From contig JAGYXB010001324.1 in NCBI GenBank assembly GCA_022495005.1, forward strand, positions 2,418,001-2,482,000: a stretch of 64,000 bases of DNA, read 5' to 3'. Positions 53,096-63,876 of the stretch are shown in pieces. A program made the position numbers and the translations under genes. Numbering within the stretch: the first letter of the stretch is position 1; every line of letters begins with the position of its first letter. The notes beneath the pieces are model-generated. The model made no database searches and was not told where the DNA came from. It saw only the letters and a list, made by a program, of their open reading frames with translations. This stretch comes from Rhyacophila brunnea (taxonomy: Eukaryota; Arthropoda; Insecta; Trichoptera; Rhyacophilidae).

Positions 53096-55938
53096 GATGG
53101 GCATTTTCGCCAAAGTTTGTACATTGCATTTTTGGAATGTCCCATGACTTTGATTGATTTTTTCATAGTTATTATATTATAGAATATTGGAAAGTTATGT
53201 ATTTTTAACATGCAAACTTATTAATTTACTTTATTCGATCAGTTAAATACAACTGTCTGACCTATATATATTTTTAATTGATTATTTAGATCGAAAGGTA
53301 GTGTGTTTTTACCATGTCCCACTCCTAAATTTAAATAAACAAAGTCTGATTTCGTCATTAATTCTGAGTGTGTAAAATTAAATTTGTAGTGTCTTCAACA
53401 GCTTACATTATATATTTTTGGAAAATATACAGTTTTTCCGTAAATTTTGAGCAATATTGAAAAAAAATCACGTTTAAAGTGTGTCCCAGGATATTTAAAA
53501 AAGTGGAATTCCACATTCCGTTACCACGATTTTAGCATGAAGGCGAAAAATTTCCACTATAAATATGTATTTTTTTAATGTAGCAACACTTTTGTATAAC
53601 ACTGACCGCCATTTACAATTTAAATGTTGGTGTGTGTCGGTATCGATATCGGAACAGGTTGCTTTCTGGGTTGGTCATTTAAGAAGTTCCACTACTGTTA
53701 CCACGATTTGTAAGGTAAGAAATCACATATTTCTATTTCACATACTATACATATGGAGCTTATCTTTCATACTACAGATATAATAAAACATATCGCAGGC
53801 TTAACAATAAAACTAAGCTAAATTTTGGCTTCAACCACTTCTAAAACAGAATCCGTTACTTCCACTCCGAAACTATATTGGTGGTAACGTATATGTGGAA
53901 TGTAAAAGTAACGAAATAGAATGCATAATGTTGGGTTTACATTGTGTGTTTAGTTCTTCATAGATTATAAAAAGTTTTATTTTGTCTGTTTGTATGAAAA
54001 ACAAAAATATTTTCATAAAAAAATATAGAAAATAACCTGACTATATAATAAAGATTAAAAAAGTATGTGATATGTCTGAATACGCAAAACTAGTGCAGAT
54101 AAAAGTATGGAGAGATACAAAAACAACAGAAGAAAAAGAAAAAACACCAGACTGAAATAATTGCAAGATTGCTCTGTCATACTCTTTCTGTTATACGCCA
54201 CCAAAATTTTAAAACTTCTCCATATATTTTAGGCATAGAAATTTATAAAAATATATGAAAAAGTATTTTTTTGTCACGTTTAACAGAAATGTGTACCCTA
54301 TTAGATTTAATACCTGGAACTGAAGGTATTCGCAAAATGTCAGAAAAGTACGTCTTGATTACAATCAACCTGTATAGCTACATTTTATGTTGATGAATAC
54401 AAGTAAATTTCAAGATAACATACAGTCGAACTTGGTTATTACGAGGAAGATGGGACCGACTGAATTTGCTTGTTATAAGCGTTACTCGTTCTATCAGAGA
54501 ATAGGTATTTCTAAATGAGCATGTCACATTACACAAAAAGTCGAAAATAAAAAATTTGGAAACCATCGTAAAAATCCCCGAAACGAGCATGGCATTCATA
54601 AACTACAAAAGAAGTTGTTTATTGTAATGAACTCTGGTAGGTACCTACGAACTTCACAAACCTTGGATTTTTCAACCATATGCGTGGATACTTTTTTATT
54701 ATTGTCGGCGAAACACCAATAAGGTAGGTACTTAGACACTTTACTAGTGTCATAAACGTAATCCGACCCCGGTGGCATCCTGTCCAATCGGATTTTATTG
54801 CTTAGGGTCGAAATGTTTTAAAACGATCGACACATTAACAGTATTTTAGCTCGGTATATCCGATAAGTTGCTCGTTATAACAGTTAATAAATTAAATGTA
54901 TAAGCGAAAATCATAAACCAAATGTCAACAAATGTTTCCTTATTACATCCGAGATCTCGCTATGTCCAAGATCGTAATAACCGAGTTCGACTGTAATTAT
55001 TTTCGTAAAAGTTATATACTCCGTGCCGCGCTAGAAACTCGCGTCCGAATCCCTTGCTGATTTAATTTTTTTCATATATTGTTAATTATTTGCTTTAAAA
55101 TATTTTTTATCTGAGTTACAAATAATATAAATGCCAAATAAAAGTTATGGTAATGTATAGTGTGTTAAAATTATTACCTACCTTATTTTACTAGTATTGT
55201 GAAATTTATTATAAAATATGTCTATTTTAGTGATTAAGTTTGATTTGTTTTGTTATTGTGACGCACGTTGAATATATATCTGACTATCAAAAAATTCAAA
55301 TAAATTTCATAAAACAAAAATTTGTTTTTATGGTAACATGTAACTTTAGCTTTACAAATTACACTCCGTTACCATTTCGTTCCATTCCGAAAATGTCCCC
55401 AAAAAAGTTGAACGTTAACTAATTTTCATTTGATTATTAAATAACGAAACATATATATTTTTCCAATAAAATTTAGTAAAAGTGATTACTGTCTTTAAAA
55501 AAATAGCAGAACGAACATTGATTGGTTTTTTCAAATACTAAAGGAAAAATGCTCTGCCATTATAGACATAGGGTAATGGAGTGGAACGAAATGTGCCCAA
55601 GAAATAAAATTCAATAATATTTTTTGACTATTTGTACTTTTATTTTTAAGTGTATGGTTTTTTTTTTAACTAATAGGGCTCTTTTACGTGATAAAAAAGG
55701 TCTCATTCATGTTTTATAAGCTTAGTTTCGTAGTCACGGAACGGAAACTTATTATGCCCAATGTCATAAAAAAAATGATATAAATATTGTGTTAATCAAT
55801 ATTTTGCTGAAAAATTGCTATCACCAATTCAACAATAGAACAAGGAATCTGCTAGCTATATAAAAATGGTTAATTTGAGTGAAAAAATAATATTACCCAA
55901 ATTTCAAACATGTACAAACTTTGGCAAAAATGCCCAGA
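53096..55938. mobile_element. 2.84-kb TIR element with TA flanks
   Basis: The left GATGGGCATTTTCGCCAAAG continuing TTTGTACAT, and the right reverse complement TCTGGGCATTTTTGCCAAAG continuing TTTGTACAT, form inverted ends with three mismatches. TA occurs at 53094-53095 and 55939-55940. Inside are recurring CCGTTACCA(C/T) and TTTCGTTCCA(C/T)TCC motifs (53513, 53694, 53855, 55364, and inverted at 55577). No transposase frame is recognisable. A pogo-like MITE (54423-54993) is nested in it. A chance pairing of two TIR fragments is possible but unlikely given the 29-bp match. Confidence 0.65.
54423..54993. mobile_element. pogo/Tigger-like MITE, TA target duplication
   Basis: CAGTCGAACTTGGTTATTAC at the left and CAGTCGAACTCGGTTATTAC (reverse complement of the right) are the TIRs, with TA at 54421-54422 and 54994-54995. 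The ends resemble the CAGTCGAAC-type TIRs of pogo/Tigger elements, and GTTATAA words recur inside (54473, 54874). At 571 bp it has no transposase. The 63-codon minus frame at 54596-54787 is not recognisable as DDE. Confidence 0.85.
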
Positions 55939-55940
55939 TA

Positions 55941-56291
55941 CCATTATAGGTATCGTTATGTTTTACATTATTAGAATAAGAAGACATTTATTTTTCATAC
56001 CATGTTAAATATTTAATTTGGCGTTAAGAAATGTTCCTCGTTGAATTGTTACAAGACTATCTTAACACTCATTATAGGTGTTTAAAATACTTTCGTTAAA
56101 TTCACTAAATGATCCAAGAAATAAAATACCTGAACACCTGTTTAATGTACAATTTTACACATGTGAACTAGTAATTCGTACTTTTCATGCTCTGATTCAG
56201 AATAATATATTGTAATCTTTAGTAAATGAAACGTAAATGAGAATTTTATTTATTTTTAATATTTTACAATATATTGTATTATTATGTAATA
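55941..56291. other. No gene recognised
   Basis: AT-rich; nothing supported. Confidence 0.3.
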
Positions 56292-56525
56292 GTACACCCA
56301 GGATGGCAGCCCGGCTTAAGCGTCGGCCCATAACGCCGTGGGTCCCATGTTCGAATCCTCGGTCGGAAAGTACTCATATTCTTTTTAAAGTTGTGTATGA
56401 GTCAGGGTATGGACCCAATGGGTTGAGCAAGTGGCTGACATCCATTTCTCGTAACAAAAAACCTATTAATACAAACCTTCACTCTGTGGAGGCCGATATG
56501 ATGTTATTAGGATCGGACATGATCG
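56292..56525 (+). repeat. tRNA-derived SINE (family S1), long copy
   Basis: CCAGGATGGCAGCCCGGCTTA (A-box region), CGTGGGTCCCATGTTCGAATCC (B box), GAGTCAGGGTATGGACCCAATGG, GTTGAGCAAGTGGC, and a 3' end with CACTCTGTGGAGGCC and ATGATGTTATTAGG. It is the most complete S1 copy on the + strand and shares its 3' end (TCTGTGGAGG) with the 60.6-kb copy. The 101-codon frame over it is a chance frame. Confidence 0.85.
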
Positions 56526-58108
56526 AAAAATACGCGCGTTAGAAGATATTATACTTCTTTCAAAACATAAAATAACAAAATATTATTGCAGAATGTACCT
56601 AATTTAGAAGAAAAAAAAATTCAAAACCTGTGTTTGAAAAATTTAACATACCGCTATTTCGACCACCTTTGGTTAAACAGATGACTGTACGACTATTTTC
56701 GTTAACAACAATAATTTATTACAAATCAAAAGTAAAACATAGCTTATTTAATGGTTTAACTGAAACGTGATATTGACTTTTGTGATGAAAAATAATAATT
56801 TTATTATTGTCTTCAATTATTATAAACCGTTAATAAATAAATTACATGGTATATACGACAAATATTATCTTTAGCTGTAAAAATTTGTATTTTTCTGTAT
56901 GAAGTGTCTAAATATTGTAAATTTACAACATACCATTGTTTGAATTATTTACCAACTCAACATTCACAAAATCTATTTATTTATTGATACATAATTTTAC
57001 TCATAAATTTAATAATACTTAATATATACTTAAATATACAGAAATTAAGGAGATAGTCATGTCTGAACTTTCAAATGCATTCAAAGCTTTGAAAATCAAG
57101 CTCGAATCGTTGATTTATTTTTGTACTTTTTTAACACTTTTATTATCGAAATGAATTTCGTAGAAAAATAACAAATATATCGATGTTGCAAGAGATGCGG
57201 TTACACATTTCTGTGACAAAAATAATCTATTCTTGCGAGGTAACGAATTTAATGTAAAATCATTGTTTTGTCGCTTCAACGGTAAGCAGTTACTTTATAC
57301 CTATTAAAACGTTCTGTTATTGTAAATTGTTTTAGGGTTATTACAGTTCTGTTCTGTGGCATGGAAAAATTACGACCGTAAGTTTTTACATATCTATATT
57401 TTATTAATAAGTCTAGAATACCCGAGTCACGAGGAGTAATGCATTAGTTTATAAAGTCTTGGTTCTCAGGTGTAAATATCCAGGGATTAACAAAATCAAG
57501 TATTGTTTTTAAATGATTGTTTATACCCAAAGCAATATGCCAACGTTCATTTATCGTAAAACCAAAATCTTTTACAAAACCTTTTTGTGAGGTGGCCAAG
57601 ATCAGAGTCAGATTATTATTAATTGTCAATTCAAAAACAAATAGTGTGGACTTAGTTACCTACATAATTATTATATTGACTGTAATTATTACAAACGAGT
57701 ATAATGTATACTAAAAAAATTCTGTGATTTCAAAATATTTGTGTTTTGATCAAATTATTAAGTTTGATTAAATTAAATAAGTACTTAATAGATTCAATTG
57801 GTAAAAAAATAAGAAATTAACCTAAAAATAAATTGTCTGTTATAAATGATAAACCTATAACAGTATTAGTGTCAATCAAGAGAATATCCAATTTTACTCA
57901 TACGGTAGGTACGTTTTTTTGCTTTATTGGTTTTCCTTTAATCCCATATAGATTTTATAATTAAATAATGATATATTAGACAAAACCATTCTTTTTTTAT
58001 AAAAAGTAGATAAATATTATGTATATAAATTGGTTATTATTGCGCATGTCTTTCATTCAGGGACTTATGTAATTTTTTCAATGGGATTATTTCAGTTTAT
58101 TACTAATG
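56526..58108. other. No gene recognised
   Basis: AT-rich, with short frames only. GACCACCTTTGG and similar patches are too short to interpret. Confidence 0.35.
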
Positions 58109-58110
58109 CC

Positions 58111-58936
58111 TAGAGTCATAACTCACATTTTTCAATTTTTTCACTTCTGAATTAAAGATACCAAGTGATTCTAAATGCATTCATTAATCTATAATATAAC
58201 AAAATTGTAAACTATCAAAGATCACTTTAAACCATGTGAAATTTGTTGACAAAGTTGATTGTTGGTGTCATAACTCACACTTTTCAATGAATGTCTAACC
58301 AATCAGGCAGTTCTATTTCATATAGTATGCTGTGTGTCTGCAGCCTTAAGAGTATTATATACATATATGTGTGAAACATGGACCCTAAGTAAAAGAGAGA
58401 TCCAGAAACTTAGAGTAGCACAACGTGGTATGGAGAGGTGCATGCTGGGCATAACGCGAAAGGACAAAAGAGGAATGAGTGGATAAGGAAGCAGACAAGG
58501 GTTTGCGATGTAATAGAGTTTATTAAAAGCCTTAAATGGAGATGGGCTGGACACATAGCTCGAAGAAGAGACAATCGTTGGACAAATCTAGTCATCCAGT
58601 GGTATCCAAGAAGTACAAAACGTCCACAAGGTAGACCTAGAGGCCGCTGGATCGATGAAATGATAAAGTTCTGCGGAAGTACGTGGCAACGCAATGCACA
58701 GGACCGAGAGAAGTGGAAGCAACTTGAAGAGGCCTTCATCCAGCAGTGGATAGATTCAGGCTGATGATGATGATGATATATATATATTTGAAAAATATAT
58801 ATAATTTGACTCACTCGCTCATCAATATTCAAGAGAGTTCAAAACTTTTCTTCTAATTACAAAAAACAGTGCTCTTGTGGTTTTTTGTGATTATCTCAAA
58901 ACTCAACTTTTGGAATATGTGAGTTATGACTCTTGG
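58111..58936. repeat. Inverted-repeat pair around an RTE tail
   Basis: AGAGTCATAACTCACAT (58112) and ATGTGAGTTATGACTCT (about 58917-58933) are a perfect 17-bp inverted pair, with weaker similarity beyond. GTCATAACTCACACTTTTCAATG also occurs at 58268. The pair may be the ends of a non-autonomous element split by the RTE insertion. I could not find a convincing target duplication. Confidence 0.5.
58340..58776 (+). pseudogene. RTE-type LINE tail with one frameshift
   Basis: In the first frame: YMCETWTLSKREIQKLRVAQ then RGMERCMLGITRKDK. A single missing A in the AAAAGAGG run near 58467 breaks it. The second frame carries RNEWIRKQTRVCDVIEF, LKWRWAGHIARR, RPQGRPRGRWIDEMIKF and WKQLEEAFIQQWIDSG. 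It ends GGCTGATGATGATGATGAT. This is the same RTE family as 18865-19329. Catalytic domains are lost by 5' truncation, and the intact tail past the frameshift suggests moderate age. Confidence 0.88.
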
Positions 58937-59197
58937 CAACTCAATTACACTATCGCCATTGGGGCTTATAGTTAAATTTAGAGGTATACAATGAAATATA
59001 TAATATAATAATAAATAAGTTCATTCTAAAATAAAAAAGTTAAATAATCACGACTGACATCATTTGAACAAATACAATAAGATCAGATAAATTTAATGTA
59101 AAAATACTTTTTCCCTTTTCAGTTGAAGGCATGGAAATATAAAGAATGATAAAAATATTTTTCCACAACTTACTAAATAACTAGTTAATGTGTTGTC

Positions 59198-59354
59198 AAC
59201 GAGAAGGTTTTACTTAGTGCAGTGGTCACACTTTCTACGTTATTGATGTCAGTGCGTTCTCGGTCTGATGAACCGGTTAATTGCCCTGAACTTTCCAACT
59301 GCACCTGCTCTGGTGATGCTGATGAAAAATACACAGTTCGGTGCCCCGATTCAA
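59198..59354 (+). pseudogene. Toll-like receptor exon 1 (signal peptide and N-terminal Cys region)
   Basis: The open frame reads NEKVLLSAVVTLSTLLMSVR (a hydrophobic, signal-peptide-like run) then DEPVNCPELSNCTCSGDADE and KYTVRCPD. Closely spaced cysteines of the C.....C.C....C type begin Toll ectodomains. A TAA stands upstream at 59186-59188 and there is no in-frame ATG before the hydrophobic run; the ATG at 59246 would remove most of it. The sequence TCAA|GTTACT (59354/59355) is a usable donor leaving phase 1, which fits exon 2. The missing start could mean a further upstream exon or a mutated start. Assignment to Toll is by pattern only. Confidence 0.6.
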
Positions 59355-60604
59355 GTTACTAATAAGCAATATTATGTTTTCCCCAGATAAATAAAAATAT
59401 TACAAAATATTAAAACAACTTCACCCTGAAATTGCGCAGATTGCCATTTCTTATACTGCGCACGAGTTATATAGGGGATGTTAGGTAATCAGGTGTCAAA
59501 GACCTGGCAGCTCATATTTGTTTTTTCACATAGTTTTGCATATTCGTATTGTTTTTTGTACTATATATTTATTAATATTGTTATATTGTACAATCATTTA
59601 TTTTGGTAATCTTACCATGCTCCTCTGTCACATGGGTACTTTTTATTAGTAAGTCTCTGTAAACTCAGTCAAAGTAGTACATTTGAGTGCGAAGCGACTT
59701 CAGTTCTATGAATCTGCTCCTGAGATATTCCCCGGCGTAAAAAAATGGAAACAATTACATATAGAACCTAGTGATATGCTCGTTTTAAACCAAGTCTTGT
59801 GCGGGGTGGGATGGTTTGGAGGAGTGTATATTTCTGGCTCAGGTGACTTATCACTGTCTTCTTGGTTGATCTTTTGGGATTGGTGACGGAAGTCAGTCTG
59901 ACAAACATTCCTAAAAATACCTAGTCGGATGACTAAAAAGCTAAGATTAACGACTGACCAGATAATTACTTATTAATTACCACATTTAAATATCATATTC
60001 ATTATATTTTATGGCGAAATAATGGTTACGCGCCTAGCGCGTATTTAACACTGAAAGATTTAAGCAGATATTCTGCCTTTTGACCTCGGCGGGCATTTTT
60101 TTTATTTACATGACGTCTACCAATTTGTTTTATAATTTGAATGGAGTCCTACAATAATTCCATAACTAGCAATCCAGACTAATTATGGATTTGGAACCCA
60201 CTAAAATCGTAATCGTAAATCACTAAAGTAGTATTTAAATTTTATATATAATAATATGACATACTAACATTTACATAAAAGTATTTATCTCTATATATAG
60301 CCAAGTACCTACTCAAAATTTACATATTTGCAGAAGTTGTATAGCAACGATTCTCAGCATTTTTTGTGCGGTGGAACCGTTTTTTTTTAATTGATTTTAA
60401 TTCTTCAGTAACACCATTTACTCTCGCTTTATTCGTATTCTTTCCAGGGCCAGTATACAATAAAAAATTAACCAATACTTTGAATACATACACGATTTAT
60501 TGTTTCATCTTTTCAAGTCGAACAAAAAAACAAAACATGCAAATAAAATACGTTTATACGATTAGTAATATTTTAACATGTCCAATCCTAAAAATATCAT
60601 AATA

Positions 60605-60810
60605 TGGGTCTCCACAGAGTGGAGGTTTCTATTAACAGATTACTTTTTTTTTTTTACGAAGAATGGATGTTATCCACTTTCTCAATTAGGTCCATGATCT
60701 GATTCCAAATACACATTGAAAAACAATATGTGTATTTGCCAGACCCGGGATTTGAAATTGGGACCCACGACATTATAAGCCAACACATTAGCCGTTCAGC
60801 CATCGTGAGC
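60605..60810 (-). repeat. SINE family S1 copy in the intron
   Basis: On the minus strand: CACGATGGCTGAACGGCTAA, then CCAATTTCAAATCCCGGG (decayed B box), ATTTGGAATCAGATCATGGACC and a 3' end with CTCCACTCTGTGGAGACCC. It matches the 56.3-kb copy end to end. Confidence 0.8.
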
Positions 60811-61261
60811 AAAATATTGCGTAATTTAAAGTACTTAAATATTTTTTAATTACTTCCTTGCTTAAAATAGGCTCGCAGTAAACCTTTTTTTATGATTACC
60901 AAAAAAAAGTCAGGTTGCACTTTTTATAGAAAGCTTTTGTAAATTCTTGCGGACCTCTGGTTGGGAATCACTGCAGTATATGACACGTCATGTTATATAC
61001 AAATTATTCGCGTTATCACATTACTATTTACCATACAATTATCAAGATTGGTATCTTACACTACTTCAATATAAATTTCTTAACTGATAGTTTGCTAAAG
61101 CCAACGAAACTACTTATATTCGTTGTTCAAATATCTGGAAAAGGGTTACATAAATTATGTAATATTGTATTTTATTTTAATTTAATAAAAGATTGCCTTT
61201 CTATCAAAAAATAATTACTATTAAAATTGAATACGAAACAGTTCAGCTGAAATATAAATCG

Positions 61262-61390
61262 TTGTTTCTCAATATTATTTATTTATTTAAGACAACAGAA
61301 CATTGTGGACATGACGAATCTAAATTCAAGACGTTCACAACATGAGAATTACATTATAATAAGTAAAAATCTGACAAGAGAGAATAAAAT
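61262..61390 (-). mobile_element. LINE 3' end (family J), copy 4
   Basis: TTATTTATTTAAGACAACAG, then CATTGTGGACATGACG and AATTCAAGACGTTCACAACATGAGA are the reverse complement of the family-J 3' UTR at 37790-37850. They also match 26918-27045 in the same orientation. Severely 5'-truncated. Confidence 0.65.
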
Positions 61391-63001
61391 ATTAAAATAC
61401 ATATAAATACATGCAATATTATATAGTAAAATAAAATTTTGAAAATAAAATGCACTTTAGTAAGGTTAGTTTGGTATGGACGCAGAGCTTATTATGGACT
61501 AATAATTATTTGTAAAAATTACTTGACTTGTATAAATTATGTTTGAAGGCTGAAGTTCTAATGGATGAACAGGAAACGTGCATATTTCGAGAAGAACCAT
61601 GTTGAAATAATATAGAAACTGTTCCTAACTTAATTTGGTGACGTCTTCATTGATGAGATGTAATTTAAAGAGTGACGCGTAAAATGAGGGCAACTTTACT
61701 GTCTTCTCTCTTTGTGACCCATTTCCTTACCAATTATTGCGTCAGAAAAAACGCGCCAAATCTTCTGATTGGTTGATAATCATCTAATGTTTCTTTATAA
61801 TTACTGGTATTCAGGGCTACCAATTTTACAGCAAGAATGTGCAAATTAATCGTTATTTTTTTGTAATTTTAACGGTATTCGGTTATATGCGTTGAAGGTT
61901 TAGGTATTTATGGGGGGCGTTAAAATGTCACATGATAGTATCGATTTAACGAATTGTCATTTTTTGTTTTACTTTAGCATACATATCTAATTGAATTCTT
62001 TTTCTTTCAGAAAATCTGTCAGTTGTGTTAAAAATATCTCACGACTCTATTGGGAATAGAATGCGCGGAAAAACCATTTTCCGCTATTTTACCATCACTG
62101 TCGAACTTCAATGGCAATACACCAGTGGCGAAGAGTGACTTTTTGAAAGAGGTAGGCTGTGGGAGTAACCATGCTTGTCAGATATATTTGCGGGAAATAA
62201 GGAGATAACCCAATATTACTACTGATGAATAGGTACGCTAAAACGAAAAAATTTCAAAAGCTTAATTGGTTTGTTATAATTAGTTTATAAAAATAAGCAA
62301 TTGGTTTGAATTACTTATGTATTTTCCTAAACATTTATAAACGTAACATACGCTCAAAATATATTACCTTTGAAATACATAATATAATATAAATATAATA
62401 TTATCTTTGAAAATATCCGTTGTTGTGTATATATTATTATGTTCCATAACAATTTATAATTTAACCCGTAAAACTAGACATTTTAAAATACTTCTATATT
62501 TAAAACACAGACTTAGGTAGATACAATATCAGATATATAAATTGTCTAATGAGTGAACTAATAAATAAATAACAATCACGAGATAAACTATTTTATATTT
62601 TTAACAACAATCAATATATATTTATGTGATTGAATCCCATAGAAATTATTTTTTAAATTATCTTCTTATTAATTATTTTGAATAAATGCGCTCTCGCGAC
62701 GTAAGCGCTAACAAAACAGCTTGTATATTTGTATGCGGGACGCAAAACCCATGGCTTCACGCGAAAATAATCCTATACAATATGTGAAGCGAAACGCGGT
62801 GTGTTCTATTTTTTTTAACTTTCGAGAGATGCCATAGATGGTGCTCATTTAAATATGGGAAAATATCGTAAAGTTATGACAATTATACGATAGATGTCTT
62901 TGGGCATATTGAATATATTATTATTTGTGATTATATAAATACGTCAACATGAAAATAAAAAATATTTTTCTTAAGAAGGTAGGCTTTAAATAATCGCCTA
63001 G

Positions 63002-63788
63002 TATGGAGTCTTTGCCACTGCAAAATACACACAGTGACAATCACAAATTGCTCCCTGCCAACTACATCGTATAGAGAAGTCATCGAAAGTAGTGAACTAT
63101 CCAAGAATTTTAATATTTTTGAAACACGCAACATGACTAGACATCATCTAAAAGGACTGGAAGGAATTAAAGAATTATAGTTGTCATTTGTGGAAATGAC
63201 CAACGTTGCAGAAGATGCTTTTAAGGATATTACAGATCTCACAACTTTGAAGTCACTTTCGTGTAATATGCAATCGTTTAGATCTAACTCAACCAGCTAT
63301 ATGAGAGATCTATTACGTTTATCTTTAGTTAATAACAGCTTGTATAGTTTATCTCAGGGACATTTTCAAGAGTTCCGATCGTTAGCATTCTTAAAAATAC
63401 AGAAAAACAAGTCGACGAATCTACACAATGTATCTTTTAAATGTTTGAATGATTTAATATATTTGGATTTACGTTCGAACAGCATAAAATATTTACCGAA
63501 CGGTATATTTTATGGTCTTCTCAAATTAAAAAATCTTATAATTACCAAAAATGATTTAAGTTCTCTGCCCGAAAAACTTTTTTTTGAATCAACTTCAATT
63601 TTAAGTTTATCCTTGAATGAAAATAATTTTAAAGAAATACAGCCGCATTTTTTCAGTAACTTGACAGAATTGATGGTGTTAAATCTAAGTGACAACGAAC
63701 TAACATCGATAACTGAAGAGTCATTTTCGTCACTGCGAAACCTACAAAAACTCAATCTGGATAACAATAAGCTGACTAAATTGGATGG
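63002..63788 (+). pseudogene. Toll-like receptor exon 2, leucine-rich repeats, in-frame stop
   Basis: Frame from 63002: WSLCHCKIHTVTITNCSLP, a cysteine-containing cap, then HHLKGLEGIKEL, a TAG stop at 63178-63180, and LSFVEMTNVAEDAFKDI. About seven leucine-rich repeats follow, including LIYLDLRSNSIKYLPNGIFY, LKNLIITKNDLSSLPEKLFF, LMVLNLSDNELTSITEESF and LQKLNLDNNKLTKLDG. The 24-residue LxxLxLxxNxLxxLxxxxF pattern is that of Toll-family ectodomains. Repeat periodicity runs across the TAG, so the stop lies inside real coding sequence. AG at 63179-63180 could act as an acceptor, but that would discard evident repeat sequence. The exon ends GATGG|GTAAGC at 63788, phase 2. Confidence 0.85.
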
Positions 63789-63876
63789 GTAAGCGAATTA
63801 TTACAGCTAATTTCTTTGTTGGCCAGCTATTGTAGGTGTAAGGAACTTAAATGTTTACATTATTTTTTTGTTTCAG
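63789..63876 (+). other. 88-bp intron between LRR exons
   Basis: GTAAGCG at 63789 and TTATTTTTTTGTTTCAG ending at 63876 are strong splice signals. Removing it joins GG to A in phase 2 and keeps the repeat pattern in frame. Confidence 0.9.

Larger units (their letters stand above)
59355..63001 (+). other. Inferred 3.65-kb intron of the Toll-like gene
   Basis: Begins GTTACT (a weak donor) and ends TAATCGCCTAG; phase 1 on both sides. It contains a SINE (60605-60810) and a LINE 3' end (61262-61390). The GC-richer 61900-62180 and 62690-62880 stretches have no recognised exon. The 67-codon frame at 59683-59886 and the 74-codon frame at 60990-61214 show no motif. A small missing exon here cannot be excluded. 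Confidence 0.45.

Noticed and set aside
58410..58832. 140-codon minus-strand frame
   Set aside because: Antisense shadow of the RTE tail at 58340-58776.
63179..63180. AG as the true splice acceptor, making the TAG intronic
   Set aside because: The leucine-rich repeat pattern and a cysteine-bearing cap run in frame from 63002 to the stop, and no pyrimidine tract precedes the AG.
63510..63767. 85-codon minus-strand frame
   Set aside because: Antisense shadow of the leucine-rich repeats in the Toll-like exon.
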